Shown in pieces: positions 33,784 to 42,906 of a stretch of DNA of 55,590 bases (its first letter is position 1; each line of letters begins with the position of its first letter). Both the position numbers and the translations under genes were made by a program. The notes beneath the pieces were generated by a model. It had not been told where the DNA came from. It was given only the letters and a program-made list of their open reading frames with translations, and made no database searches. The stretch is from Streptomyces huiliensis. Lineage in GTDB: Bacteria; Actinomycetota; Actinomycetes; Streptomycetales; Streptomycetaceae. The stretch is from assembly GCF_020037025.1 (NCBI RefSeq), contig NZ_JAIQLH010000016.1:1-55590 (forward strand), read 5' to 3'.

Positions 33784-34296
33784 ATGCAGTTCGGCCGGAC
33801 CTACGAAGAGTTCACCGTCGGTGACGTCTACAAGCACTGGCCCGGGAAGACGGTCACCGAATACGACGACCACCTCTTCTGCCTGCTCACGATGAATCAC
33901 CACCCGCTGCACATGGACAGCAACTACGCGGAGCGGACGACGGATTTCGGGAAGAACGTCGTCGTGGGCAATTACGTCTATTCGCTGTTGCTGGGGATGT
34001 CGGTGCCGGACGTGTCCGGAAAGGCCATCGCCAACCTGGAGGTCGAGTCGCTGAAGCACGTGGCGCCGACGTTCCATGGCGACACCATCTACGGCGAGAC
34101 GACGGTGCTGGACAAGACGCCGTCGAAGTCGAAGAGCGACCGCGGGATCGTGTACGTCGAGACCCGCGGCTACAAGCAGGACGGCACCGTCGTCTGCGTC
34201 TTCCGGCGCAAGGTGATGGTGCCCACCGCCACGTACATCAAGGAGCGCGGCGGCGAGCAGCCCGGCCGCCCCGAACCGATCGTCCGGGAGAAGTGA
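33784..34296 (+). CDS. mch: MaoC-family mesaconyl-CoA hydratase
   Basis: 170 residues: MQFGRTYEEFTVGDVYKHWP, GKTVTEYDDHLFCLLTMNHH, PLHMDSNYAERTTDFGKNVV, VGNYVYSLLLGMSVPDVSGK, ANLEVESLKHVAPTFHGDTI. This is a single hot-dog domain with the hydratase-2 Asp/His pair around EYDDHLFCLLTMNHHPLHMD. It hydrates mesaconyl-C1-CoA to beta-methylmalyl-CoA, between the dehydrogenase and the lyase of the same operon. ATG 33784 is ten bases after GGAGG; an earlier GTG at 33775 overlaps the preceding stop and is the alternative. Confidence 0.92.
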   Translation: MQFGRTYEEFTVGDVYKHWPGKTVTEYDDHLFCLLTMNHHPLHMDSNYAERTTDFGKNVVVGNYVYSLLLGMSVPDVSGKAIANLEVESLKHVAPTFHGDTIYGETTVLDKTPSKSKSDRGIVYVETRGYKQDGTVVCVFRRKVMVPTATYIKERGGEQPGRPEPIVREK

Positions 34297-34297
34297 G

Positions 34298-35503
34298 ATG
34301 GGCCGCCTCGCACAGACCGAGGGACTGACGGACGTCCAGCGGGAGATCCTCGCCACGGTCCGGGACTTCGTCGACAAGGAGATCATTCCCGTCGCGACGG
34401 ACCTGGAGCACCGCGACGAGTATCCGACCGAGATAGTCGAGGGCCTCAAGGAACTCGGCCTGTTCGGGCTGATGATCCCGGAGGAGTACGGCGGGCTCGG
34501 TGAGTCGCTTCTCACATACGCGCTCTGCGTGGAGGAGATCGCCCGCGGCTGGATGAGCGTGTCGGGGATCATCAACACCCACTTCATCGTCGCCTACATG
34601 CTCAAGCAGCACGGGACGCAGGAGCAGCGCGAGTACTTCCTGCCGCGGATGGCCGCCGGCGAGGTGCGGGGCGCGTTCTCGATGTCCGAGCCGGGGTTGG
34701 GCTCCGACGTGTCGGCCATCACCTCCAAGGGTGTCCGGGACGGGGACGAGTACGTCCTCACCGGCCAGAAGATGTGGCTGACCAACGGCGGCTCGTCGAC
34801 GCTCGTGGCGGTGCTCTGCCGGACGGACGAGGGGCTGCCGGAGGGGTCGGCGCCGCACAAGTCGATGACCACGTTCCTGGTGGAGAAGGAGCCCGGGTTC
34901 GGGCAGGTCAGGCCGGGGCTCACCATTCCCGGCAAGATCGACAAAATGGGCTACAAGGGCGTCGACACCACCGAGTTGATCATGGACGGCCTGCGGGTGC
35001 CGGCGGACCGCGTGCTCGGCGGGACCACCGGGCGCGGCTTCTACCAGATGATGGACGGCGTCGAGGTGGGCCGCGTGAACGTCGCGGCGCGTGGTTGCGG
35101 CGTCGCACAGCGTGCGTTCGAACTGGGCGTCGCCTACGCGCAGCAGCGTCACACGTTCGGGAAGGCCATCGCCCAGCATCAGGCCATTCAGTTCAAGTTG
35201 GCCGAAATGGGGACAAAGGTGGAAGCGGCTCATGCGATGATGGTGAGAGCCGCCCGCACCAAGGACTCCGGTCAGCGCAACGACCTGGAGGCCGGGATGG
35301 CCAAATACCTCGCCTCCGAGTACTGCAAGGAGGTCGTGGAGGACGCCTTCCGCATCCACGGGGGCTACGGCTTCTCCAAGGAGTACGAGATCGAGCGCCT
35401 CTACCGGGAGGCCCCGATGCTCCTGATCGGGGAGGGAACGGCCGAGATCCAGAAAATGATCATCGGTCGGCGCCTCCTGGAGGAGTACCGAATTCAGGGG
35501 TGA
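34298..35503 (+). CDS. mcd: Acyl-CoA dehydrogenase, probable (2S)-methylsuccinyl-CoA dehydrogenase
   Basis: 401 residues with the complete acyl-CoA dehydrogenase fold: LFGLMIPEEYGGLGESLLTY, GAFSMSEPGLGSDVSAITSK (first signature), VLTGQKMWLTNGGSSTLVAV (FAD/substrate strand), QRHTFGKAIAQHQAIQFKLA (second signature), EDAFRIHGGYGFSKEYEIER. In this operon it should oxidise methylsuccinyl-CoA to mesaconyl-C1-CoA with FAD, passing electrons to ETF. Proteobacterial Mcd proteins are longer, so the exact substrate is inferred from context. GGGAG lies before the ATG, which is one base after the hydratase stop. Confidence 0.92.
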   Translation: MGRLAQTEGLTDVQREILATVRDFVDKEIIPVATDLEHRDEYPTEIVEGLKELGLFGLMIPEEYGGLGESLLTYALCVEEIARGWMSVSGIINTHFIVAYMLKQHGTQEQREYFLPRMAAGEVRGAFSMSEPGLGSDVSAITSKGVRDGDEYVLTGQKMWLTNGGSSTLVAVLCRTDEGLPEGSAPHKSMTTFLVEKEPGFGQVRPGLTIPGKIDKMGYKGVDTTELIMDGLRVPADRVLGGTTGRGFYQMMDGVEVGRVNVAARGCGVAQRAFELGVAYAQQRHTFGKAIAQHQAIQFKLAEMGTKVEAAHAMMVRAARTKDSGQRNDLEAGMAKYLASEYCKEVVEDAFRIHGGYGFSKEYEIERLYREAPMLLIGEGTAEIQKMIIGRRLLEEYRIQG

Positions 35504-35695
35504 AGCAGTAGGAATTGTCCGAAATGAGAGGCTTTCGTAGAGGATTTGTCGAGAAGTAGATCACACTCTGTCATCGATGTCCGGCCACCTACTGGCCCTG
35601 GCGCTTAGCCAGTTGTCGGTCGCAACCGATAGCATCGCCGGAAAGCCGCCGTCCCCCGATCGTTAATGCGGCACCCTCCGCTACGAAGGTCACCC

Positions 35696-36352
35696 ATGCC
35701 CCACAGCTCTACCTCTGCACCACGCGACAGCCTCCTCGGTGTACGCCTCGCGCGCGGAGCATCGCCGTGGCTCCTCCCCACCGTCGCCACGGCGGCGGTC
35801 AGCCTCACGCGCGCCCGCCGCTCCGGGCGCTGGGCCGCGCTCGCCGTGCCGACGACCGCGCTGGCCGCCGGCATGCTGTGGTTCTTCCGCGACCCGGAAC
35901 GCGAGATCGCCCAGGGCCGCGTGATCTCCCCGGCCGACGGCGTGGTGCAGAGCATCATGCCCTGGAAGGACGGCCGCACCCGCGTCGCGATCTTCATGAG
36001 CCCGCTCAACGTCCACGTCAACCGCGCGCCGCTGGCCGGCACGGTGACGTCGGTCGAGCACATCCCCGGCGGGTTCGTTCCGGCGTTCAACAAGGAGAGC
36101 GAGAACAACGAGCGCGTCGTCTGGCACTTCGACACCGAGATCGGTGACATCGAGATGGTGCAGATCGCCGGCGCCGTCGCCCGGCGCATCGTGCCCTACG
36201 TCCCGCAGGGCACCAAGGTGGAGCAGGGCGAGCGCATCGGCCTGATCCGCTTCGGCTCGCGCGTCGACGTCTACCTGCCGGAGGGCGTCGAGGCGGCCGT
36301 CGAGGTGGGACAAGCCACGACAGCAGGAGTGACCCGCCTTGACCGTGATTGA
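35696..36352 (+). CDS. psd: Phosphatidylserine decarboxylase
   Basis: 218 residues, short-type proenzyme. It makes phosphatidylethanolamine from phosphatidylserine after self-cleavage that leaves a pyruvoyl group. RLARGASPWLLPTVATAAVS and AALAVPTTALAAGMLWFFRD are membrane-facing N-terminal segments. VISPADGVVQ holds the conserved Asp81, FMSPLNVHVNR His107, and RFGSRVDVYLPEG the cleavage pair Gly187-Ser188. GAAGG precedes ATG 35696; an in-frame ATG at 35666 lacks one. It is immediately followed by pssA, which makes its substrate. Confidence 0.95.
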   Translation: MPHSSTSAPRDSLLGVRLARGASPWLLPTVATAAVSLTRARRSGRWAALAVPTTALAAGMLWFFRDPEREIAQGRVISPADGVVQSIMPWKDGRTRVAIFMSPLNVHVNRAPLAGTVTSVEHIPGGFVPAFNKESENNERVVWHFDTEIGDIEMVQIAGAVARRIVPYVPQGTKVEQGERIGLIRFGSRVDVYLPEGVEAAVEVGQATTAGVTRLDRD

Positions 36353-37193
36353 TCCCGACACACAGGCGGCCTGGGTCCCGGAAGCGGAGCCCGAGGACGA
36401 CGTCGACGACATGCCGCTCTCCACGCGGCTGTCGATAGCGGACACCCTCACCCTGGGCAACGCGATCTGCGGCTTCATGGCGGTGTACTTCACCACCACC
36501 GGCATCCTCATCCCGCACCTCACCAACAACGAGGACGGCGGCATGGCGCGCAACAACGCCGCCACCGCGGTGATGCTGATGCTGCTCGCCTCCGTCTTCG
36601 ACCTCTTCGACGGCCTGGTGGCGCGGAAGCTGCGCAGTTCGGCGATGGGCGCGGAGCTGGACAACCTCTCCGACCTGATCAGCTTCGGCCTCGCCCCCGC
36701 GTACTTCGTGGTCGTCTGGGGCGTCGTCGCCCAGGGCGCCCACCAGAAGGTCTCCGCGGTCGCGGCCGTGGTGGTCCTGCTGGCGGTCGTCCTACGGCTC
36801 GCCCGCTTCTCCTGCGTCACGCTGCGGGACGGGATCTTCCAGGGCATGCCGAGCCCCTTCGGCGCCCTCACGGTCGTCTCCGTGGTCCTGCTGGAGCTGC
36901 CCTTCGTGCCGACCCTGCTCGCGATCGTCGGTGTCGCGTGGCTCATGGTGAGCCGCGTCGAGTACCCGAAGCCGCGGGGGCGACTGGCCGTCGCCATGCT
37001 GAGCTGGATCGTGCTCAGCATGGGGCTGCTGGCTGCCTGGGCGTTCGACGCGCCCGGTGGGGAGCTGCTCCTTCAGACGGGGTGCGCCCTGCAGGTCGTG
37101 CTCGGTGCGGTGATTCCGCTTTTCGCCACTGCGCGGCGGGTGAACACTTTCCGTGACAACCGGCGAGAGGCTCGGGCGGCGCAGCTGCCGTAG
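36339..37193 (+). CDS. pssA: CDP-diacylglycerol-serine O-phosphatidyltransferase
   Basis: 284 residues with about eight membrane spans. It forms phosphatidylserine from CDP-diacylglycerol and serine. The CDP-alcohol phosphatidyltransferase motif is complete: DLFDGLVARKLRSSAMGAEL then DNLSDLISFGLAPA (DG-x2-AR...G-x3-D-x3-D). STRLSIADTLTLGNAICGFM begins the first span. The TTG start at 36339 overlaps the end of psd by 14 bases, and AGGAG lies about 12 bases upstream; a GTG two codons later is the alternative. It forms an operon with psd for phosphatidylethanolamine synthesis. Confidence 0.95.
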   Translation: MTVIDPDTQAAWVPEAEPEDDVDDMPLSTRLSIADTLTLGNAICGFMAVYFTTTGILIPHLTNNEDGGMARNNAATAVMLMLLASVFDLFDGLVARKLRSSAMGAELDNLSDLISFGLAPAYFVVVWGVVAQGAHQKVSAVAAVVVLLAVVLRLARFSCVTLRDGIFQGMPSPFGALTVVSVVLLELPFVPTLLAIVGVAWLMVSRVEYPKPRGRLAVAMLSWIVLSMGLLAAWAFDAPGGELLLQTGCALQVVLGAVIPLFATARRVNTFRDNRREARAAQLP

Positions 37194-37212
37194 TTTTCGG
37201 AGTTTTCGGATG

Positions 37213-37242
37213 AGGCCCCGGGCGAATGCCCGGGGCCTTTTT
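37213..37242 (+). terminator. Rho-independent terminator after pssA
   Basis: AGGCCCCGGGC-GAAT-GCCCGGGGCCT followed by TTTT: an 11-bp perfect stem, four-base loop and T run, 20 bases after the pssA stop. Confidence 0.95.
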
Positions 37243-37256
37243 CGCGCCTTCGGCGC

Positions 37257-37499
37257 GGGGGTGCCCCGGTCCCGCCCTTTCACCGTTGCGGGAGGGCCCG
37301 CACCCCGGTGAAAGCGGCTCCGCGCGGTTGTCCTCAAACGCCGGACGGGCTGGTTTTCGCGCCCGGGCCCGCATTCCAGCCCGTCCGGCGTTTGAGGACA
37401 ACCGCGCGGAGCGCGGTTTCGGGGGTGCGGGGGCGCGGGGGCGCAGCCCCCGCAAGAAACGGTGAAAGGGCGGGACCGGGGCAAAACCCCCCTCGGCGC
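37257..37499. repeat. Dispersed intergenic inverted repeat, copy 2 (36-bp perfect arms)
   Basis: The 36 bases at 37318-37353 (beginning CTCCGCGCGGTTGTCCTCAA) are exactly inverted at 37376-37411 with a 22-base loop. Flanking GTCCCGCCCTTTCACCGTT and its inverse AACGGTGAAAGGGCGGGAC extend the symmetry to the whole interval. It lies between convergent pssA and glycerate kinase genes. Same family as copies at 1.5, 47.8, 52.9 and 55.5 kb. No gene here. Confidence 0.9.
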
Positions 37500-38615
37500 T
37501 CAGCCGAGCGCCTCGCGAGCGATCCGTTCCCCCACCCGCTCCAGCAACGGGCCCGCTTGGGCCATGCACCGCTCCGGATCCGGTTCGAGCTCGGACAGCG
37601 CGTACGCCCGCCCGATCCCGAGCGCGGCAAGATCACCCCACCCCAGCTCCAGCCGCCCGCACACAGCCACTACCCGCAGACCTCGAGCCGAAGCCTCCGT
37701 AGCGACCCCCTGGACCGCCTTCCCGTACAGCGTCTGCGCGTCCAGCGACCCCTCCCCCGTGATCACCACATCGGCGCGCTCCAGCGCGGAAGCGAACCCG
37801 ACGACGTCGAGCAGCACCTCGATCCCGGGCCGGAAAGCGGCCCCGAGCCCGACGAGCGCGCCATACCCCAGCCCCCCGGCCGCACCGGCGCCGGGGGCAG
37901 AGGCCCGGGAGGGGGCGAGGACGTCCGAGAGGCGGCCGAGGACGCGGTCCAGGAGGGATACATCGGCCGGAGAGGCCCCCTTCTGCGGGCCGTAGACAGC
38001 TGCCGCCCCCGAGGGCCCGGTCAGCGGATTGTCGACATCGGAGGCGAGAACGACGTCCGTCCCCGCCAGCCGCCCGTCCAGCCCGGACAGATCCGCCTCC
38101 ACGAGACCGGCGAGCGCCCCTCCCCCAGGCCCCAGAGCCCGCCCCGAGCCGTCGAGGAACCGCGCCCCCAGCGCGGCGAGCATGCCGGCCCCGCCATCCG
38201 TCGTGGCACTGCCGCCCACGCCGAGCACGATCCGCCGGACACCCGCGTCGAGAGCGGCCCGCACCAGTTCCCCGGTGCCGTACGTGGTGGCGGTCAGGGG
38301 CGCCCGCCGCCCCGGCGGTACGTGCCGGAGGCCGGACGCCTCCGCCATCTCCACGACGGCCGTGTCACCGGCCAGCGCCCACGCCGCCTCGACGGGCTCG
38401 CCGAGCGGCCCGGTCACCCGCGCGGTACGCCGGGTGAACCCGGCGGCCACCACCGCGTCCACCGTTCCGTCACCCCCGTCGGCGACCGGCAGCGCCGTCA
38501 CGTCCAGGCCGGGCGCCGCCCGGCGCAGTCCGGCGGTGAGGTGGGCGGCGACCTCGACGGCCGTCAGCGAGCCCTTGAACTTGTCCGCGGCGATGAGCAC
38601 CCGCGCGTCCGCCAT
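37500..38615 (-). CDS. Glycerate kinase
   Basis: 371 residues: ADARVLIAADKFKGSLTAVE (DKFKGSLTA is the family signature), VTALPVADGGDGTVDAVVAA (ADGGEGT-like), RRIVLGVGGSATTDGGAGML (GGSATxDGG), GTDVVLASDVDNPLTGPSGA (DVxNPLxG), ERADVVITGEGSLDAQTLYG (TGEGxLDxQ). It phosphorylates glycerate with ATP, linking glyoxylate-derived glycerate to glycolysis, which suits the neighbouring ethylmalonyl-CoA genes that yield glyoxylate. ATG 38615 follows GAGGAG. Full length. Confidence 0.95.
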   Translation of the reverse strand: MADARVLIAADKFKGSLTAVEVAAHLTAGLRRAAPGLDVTALPVADGGDGTVDAVVAAGFTRRTARVTGPLGEPVEAAWALAGDTAVVEMAEASGLRHVPPGRRAPLTATTYGTGELVRAALDAGVRRIVLGVGGSATTDGGAGMLAALGARFLDGSGRALGPGGGALAGLVEADLSGLDGRLAGTDVVLASDVDNPLTGPSGAAAVYGPQKGASPADVSLLDRVLGRLSDVLAPSRASAPGAGAAGGLGYGALVGLGAAFRPGIEVLLDVVGFASALERADVVITGEGSLDAQTLYGKAVQGVATEASARGLRVVAVCGRLELGWGDLAALGIGRAYALSELEPDPERCMAQAGPLLERVGERIAREALG

Positions 38616-38802
38616 CTGCTGCTCCTCGGTCCGATGGTCCCCGATGGTCCGGTGATCCCTGGTCGCGCCGCGCCCGCGCACCCTATCCGGGCGGCCGGGG
38701 CGGTGCCCATCCCCTCGGCATCCCCTCGGCATCCCCTCGGCGTTCCCCCGGGCGGCGTGCCAGCCCGGGGAATGCGCCCCAATCCGGCCATAGTGGGGCG
38801 TC
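38616..38802. other. Intergenic region with CATCCCCTCGG repeats
   Basis: Divergent promoter region of the glycerate kinase and BCCT genes. CCCCTCGGCATC is repeated three times in tandem (about 38713-38745). No clear operator. Confidence 0.6.
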
Positions 38803-40524
38803 ATGAGCACCGAGACCTCCGACGCGTCCTCCCCGGACCCCTCGGCCCCCTCGTCGCGGGACGACCGCCCGGACCCGCCCCTGGTCGCCGTCGGCGCCGC
38901 CGCCGTCCTGGCGGTGGTCGCCTGGGCGGCGCTCGGCAAACGCTCCTTCGACCGGGTCTCCACCACGGCCCTCGGCTGGGTGCTGTCCAACTTCGCGTGG
39001 CTGTTCGTCATCGCGGCCGACGTGTTCCTCGTCCTGTGCGTGGTCATCGCGCTCAGCCGGTTCGGCCGGATCCGGCTCGGCGCGGACGACGACCGGCCGG
39101 AGTTCGGCAACCTGGCCTGGATCGCGATGATGTTCAGCGCCGGCATGGGCATCGGCCTGATGTTCTACGGCGTGGGTGAACCGCTCCAGCACTTCGTCGC
39201 GCCCCCGCCGGGCAGCGGCGCCGCCCCGGACTCGCCGGCCGCCGCCCGTACCGCGCTGGAGTACTCGTTCTTCCACTGGACGCTGCATCCCTGGGCGATC
39301 TACGGCATGGCCGGCCTCGCCCTCGCCTACGCCGGCTTCCGCAAGGGCCGCGGCAACCGGCTGAGCTCCGTCTTCGTCCCGCTGCTGGGCAAGGAGCAGG
39401 CGGACGGCTGGCCGGGCCGGATCATCGACCTGCTGGCCGTCTTCGCGACGGTCTTCGGCACCGCCACCAGCCTCGGCCTCGGCGCCCTCCAGGTGGCCAA
39501 GGGGCTGAACATCACCACCGGGATCAAGGACTCGACGTCCGTCGAACTCGTCGTCATCGGCGCCCTCTCCGCCGCGTTCGTGCTCTCCGCCTTCTCCGGC
39601 CTGCACAAGGGCGTCAAGTGGCTGAGCACGCTCAACATCGCGCTGGCCGCCTGTCTGATGCTGTTCGTCTTCCTCCTCGGCCCCACCGTCTTCGTCCTCA
39701 ACACCGTCCCCGCCGCCACCGGTGCCTACCTGCACGACCTCGTCACCCTCGCCACCCGGACCGGAGCCTTCACCGACTCCGCCTGGCTCGGCGCCTGGAC
39801 GGTGTTCTACTGGGCGTGGTGGCTGTCCTGGGCGCCGTTCGTCGGCACGTTCATCGCCCGCATCTCGCACGGCCGGACCATCCGCGAGTTCCTGATCGGC
39901 GTCCTGCTCGTCCCCAGCGGCGCGACGATCGTCTGGTTCTGCGTGATGGGCGGCAGCGCCCTCCGCCTGGACATGACCGGCGCCGCCGACATGGCGGGGA
40001 CTGTCGCGCAGGGCGCGGAGGCGTCGCTGTTCGCCCTGCTCGACACGCTGCCGCTGGCCACCCTCGTGTCCTGGATCGCCATGCTGCTGGTGATGACGTA
40101 CTTCATCACCAGCGCCGACTCCGCCTCCCTGGTGATGGGCTCCCTCACCAGCCGTGGCGCCCTGCACCCGCGGAACTGGCTGGTGGTCACGTGGGGTGTG
40201 CTGATGGCCGCGGTGGCGGCGGTGCTGCTGGTGGCCGGCGGGCTGAAGTCGCTGCAGTCGGCGACGATCCTCGTCGCCCTGCCGTTCGTCCTGGTGATGC
40301 TGGCGCTGTGCTGGTCGCTGCTGACCGAGTTGCGCGCCGACCCGGGCGCGGGGCCGGCCCGGCACCACGCGCTGCACGGGCTGCGGGACGCCCTGCGGAC
40401 GATGGTCGGGGAGGCGATGACCGAGCAGGGGCCGGGCCCGGTGCGCCACCCCCGGCTGCGGCGGGTCGCCGAGAGCGCCCGGGAGCGCGGGGAGGGGGAC
40501 GGCGGCGACGGCCGGCCGTCCTGA
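38803..40524 (+). CDS. BCCT-family (betaine/carnitine/choline) transporter
   Basis: 573 residues with twelve spans. NLAWIAMMFSAGMGIGLMFY then GVGEPLQHF is the glycine-rich unwound TM3 of BCCT carriers, and YWAWWLSWAPFVGTFIARIS then HGRTIREF the TM8 Trp box that binds the trimethylammonium group. It imports glycine betaine or choline with Na+ or H+. The charged C-terminal tail (DALRTMVGEAMTEQ ... RVAESARERGEGDGG) could sense osmotic state as in BetP. The gene stands alone; no osmoregulatory partner is adjacent. Confidence 0.93.
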   Translation: MSTETSDASSPDPSAPSSRDDRPDPPLVAVGAAAVLAVVAWAALGKRSFDRVSTTALGWVLSNFAWLFVIAADVFLVLCVVIALSRFGRIRLGADDDRPEFGNLAWIAMMFSAGMGIGLMFYGVGEPLQHFVAPPPGSGAAPDSPAAARTALEYSFFHWTLHPWAIYGMAGLALAYAGFRKGRGNRLSSVFVPLLGKEQADGWPGRIIDLLAVFATVFGTATSLGLGALQVAKGLNITTGIKDSTSVELVVIGALSAAFVLSAFSGLHKGVKWLSTLNIALAACLMLFVFLLGPTVFVLNTVPAATGAYLHDLVTLATRTGAFTDSAWLGAWTVFYWAWWLSWAPFVGTFIARISHGRTIREFLIGVLLVPSGATIVWFCVMGGSALRLDMTGAADMAGTVAQGAEASLFALLDTLPLATLVSWIAMLLVMTYFITSADSASLVMGSLTSRGALHPRNWLVVTWGVLMAAVAAVLLVAGGLKSLQSATILVALPFVLVMLALCWSLLTELRADPGAGPARHHALHGLRDALRTMVGEAMTEQGPGPVRHPRLRRVAESARERGEGDGGDGRPS

Positions 40525-40911
40525 CCTTCCCAGTAAGAACCTGTGTCCAAACCCGAGGCTCACAGGTCAGCGCCATGCGTGACGGCGACGACCCTGCACA
40601 CGCTCTTCCCACAGCAGGATCGCCGCGTCACGGTCGACGATGTTCACGGTGCCGTCCGCGACCAAGTCCGGCACACTCCAACAGCCGTTCCTGAAGGTCG
40701 CCGAGGCCGTATGTTCGGGGACGCGCATGGCCACGTCGGCAGTGGTCCAGGCCATGCCTGCCGGTGAAGGGCGGCCCGGAGTATGGCCGGTTTAGGCGGC
40801 GAACCACGATATCCAGCCGTTATGCCCTGTTCCGGTGAACGTTCCGGTTGCGTCTCGCTAGGTTTCCTCCGGGGGCTGACCTGCGGCCCCGCCCGACCGG
40901 AGGAGTGATGC
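40525..40911. other. Intergenic region, one doubtful minus-strand ORF
   Basis: 387 bases. A minus-strand frame at 40567-40755 (62 codons, including VPEHTASATFRNGCWSVPDL and VNIVDRDAAILLWEERVQGR) has protein-like composition but no good ribosome site and is not recognised. GTTCCGGT is repeated directly near 40830-40850, upstream of the next gene, and could be part of its promoter. Confidence 0.4.
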
Positions 40912-42906
40912 ATGACCCAGCTCCACACCAACTCCGATGACCGCATTGCCCGGTTGAAGGCCGGTCTGAGCGACGATCCGAAGGTCTCCCGGTCGGTGGA
41001 CCGGTTACGGCTGCGCCGACCGGCCAACGTCCTGGCCGGTGCCACGTTGCACGCCGCGGCCCGCCAGGAGCAGGGGCTGGAGCTGTCGGAGCTGGAGGAC
41101 AGCCTGCTGGAGGTGCTGCGCGGGTTCATTCCCGAGGAGGAGATCGCCGCGGCCGGCAAGGCGTACCGGGAGGCGTCCCCCGCGGCCGTGGACCGGGTCT
41201 TCCCCGCCGAGGTGGGACACCTGGAGGTCGGGGAGCCGTACACGTTCGCGGACCTGGGCCGCGACCTGTCCGCCCTGGCACCCGGCATTCTGGCGCAGCC
41301 GAACGTGAGCATCGTCGACGTCACCACGCTGGCCGAGGGGCAGCCGGTGGACGACGCGGCGTTCCTGGAGGCGATGGCCGCGACCGGGTCCGGCGCGACG
41401 GTGCTGACCGCGCCGCGCCAGGAGGTGCCCGACGCGCTGGTGCTGCCCACGGAACTGCCGCTGAAGCGGTTCACGTGTGTGCGCGACACCGCCGACCAGT
41501 GGGGTGGCTCGGACGAGATCCACTGGGCGTTCGCCGCCGGCGCCGACTGCGCCGCGCGCAGCACCTACGCCTCACCGCAGTTCGGTGACGTGGACACCGG
41601 CGAGAGCAGGGACTTCGCCGCCGACGCGTACGTGTTCGCCGGGGAGGTCGCCCAGCACCTGATCACGAACATCCAGTGCTGGGAGAAGGACCAGGGAGAC
41701 CTCTTCGGTGAACTGCGCGCACGGTTGCGCGACGTGGCCGACACCTGCTCGCGGGCCGCGGTGGGCATCATGCAGGACGGCGAGAAGCAGGAAGCGGCAC
41801 TCGCGGCCGTCATCGCGGTCGTGGCGGCGCTGATCGACTGGCTGCTGGGGTGGCTCGTCAACGACGACGACCTGGTGGGCGATCGCAGTGTGGCGTTCAC
41901 CCGCGCGGGCCTGCAGGCGCTGAACGGCAGGGACACCGTCCTGGACTTCACCTCCTCGGGCCACTACCGGCTGACCTTCGGCTGCCGGACCCAGGCCCTC
42001 CGTCAGCCGACGGCCAGCACGCAGATCTCCTACAGGATCCTCGGCAGCAACGAGGCCTACGCCGTCATCGGGTCGAGCCCGTTCGGGCCCGCCGTGGCCC
42101 AACGGAACGACCTCAACGTCCTGTATGTAACGGACAGCAGCGGGCAGTCGCTCGGCGGGCGCCGGGGCACCGGCCTGGGTTGGGAGGGATGGTGGAACCT
42201 GAGGCACGTGAGCAGCGGTGCCCGTCCCGCGTTGGCGCAGCACGGGACGAAGACCATCTTCGCGGTCCGGGGCGCGGGCACCGACCGCTCGGTGTACTCG
42301 GGGATCGTCAGCACCGCCGCCCCGTACAAGTTCCCCGACGTGACCAGCAGCCACGGCCCGGCCCTGGCCGTCTTCAACAACGCGGTGCACTGCGTGGTGG
42401 CCGACGGCGCCGACGGCAGGCTGATGCACGCCACCGCGCCCGACGGCACCACCTGGAGCCCCTTCACCCCGGTGGCCGGCGACATCGGCGGCCTCAGGAG
42501 CACCGGCAGCCCGGCGCTCGCGGTGTTCAACAACAAGCTCTACTGCGTCTACGCGATGCAGTACCCCGACAGCTCGGCGCAGCACGACGGAACCCTCTGG
42601 TCGGTCGTGTTCGACGGCACCAGGTGGTCGGCCCTTCCGCTCCCCGGCGACCGCAAGGTCCCTCCCGGCATCGGCGTGGGCCTGGCGGCCTTCGGCACCA
42701 CCAAGCTGTACATCGCCACCCGCGGCCCCAAAGGCGACCAGAGCCTGTACTGGGCCGTCTCCTTCGACGGCTCCACCTGGAGCGCCTTCACCCAAATCCC
42801 CGGCGCGTGGACCGCGGACACACCCAGCCTCGCCTTCTGGGACGCCACTCCCGTGATGCAGGCCCGCGGCCTCTACCTCACCTACCGGGGCCCCGGCACC
42901 GAGTGA
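40912..42906 (+). CDS. Large hypothetical protein with C-terminal propeller-like repeats
   Basis: 664 residues, no signal peptide. The N-terminal third is helical (LEDSLLEVLRGFIPEEEIAA). The middle (about 195-375: WGGSDEIHWAFAAGADCAAR, GESRDFAADAYVFAGEVAQH, a hydrophobic stretch AVIAVVAALIDWLLGWLV near 299-316, VLDFTSSGHYRLTFGCRTQ) resembles a module found in predicted effector or lectin-like proteins of actinomycetes. From about 430 to the end four to five repeats of about 50 residues carry S-x-PALAVFNN-x-LYCV...FDG-x-WS-x-F, as in sialidase/lectin propellers, and stop abruptly in LYLTYRGPGTE. GGAGGAG precedes the ATG. Function unknown; a carbohydrate-binding or toxin role is only inferred. 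Confidence 0.8.
   Translation: MTQLHTNSDDRIARLKAGLSDDPKVSRSVDRLRLRRPANVLAGATLHAAARQEQGLELSELEDSLLEVLRGFIPEEEIAAAGKAYREASPAAVDRVFPAEVGHLEVGEPYTFADLGRDLSALAPGILAQPNVSIVDVTTLAEGQPVDDAAFLEAMAATGSGATVLTAPRQEVPDALVLPTELPLKRFTCVRDTADQWGGSDEIHWAFAAGADCAARSTYASPQFGDVDTGESRDFAADAYVFAGEVAQHLITNIQCWEKDQGDLFGELRARLRDVADTCSRAAVGIMQDGEKQEAALAAVIAVVAALIDWLLGWLVNDDDLVGDRSVAFTRAGLQALNGRDTVLDFTSSGHYRLTFGCRTQALRQPTASTQISYRILGSNEAYAVIGSSPFGPAVAQRNDLNVLYVTDSSGQSLGGRRGTGLGWEGWWNLRHVSSGARPALAQHGTKTIFAVRGAGTDRSVYSGIVSTAAPYKFPDVTSSHGPALAVFNNAVHCVVADGADGRLMHATAPDGTTWSPFTPVAGDIGGLRSTGSPALAVFNNKLYCVYAMQYPDSSAQHDGTLWSVVFDGTRWSALPLPGDRKVPPGIGVGLAAFGTTKLYIATRGPKGDQSLYWAVSFDGSTWSAFTQIPGAWTADTPSLAFWDATPVMQARGLYLTYRGPGTE

Noticed and set aside
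40567..40755. 62-codon minus-strand ORF downstream of the BCCT gene
   Set aside because: Some protein-like composition, but no ribosome site, no recognised family and a likely decayed context; mentioned only in the intergenic entry.
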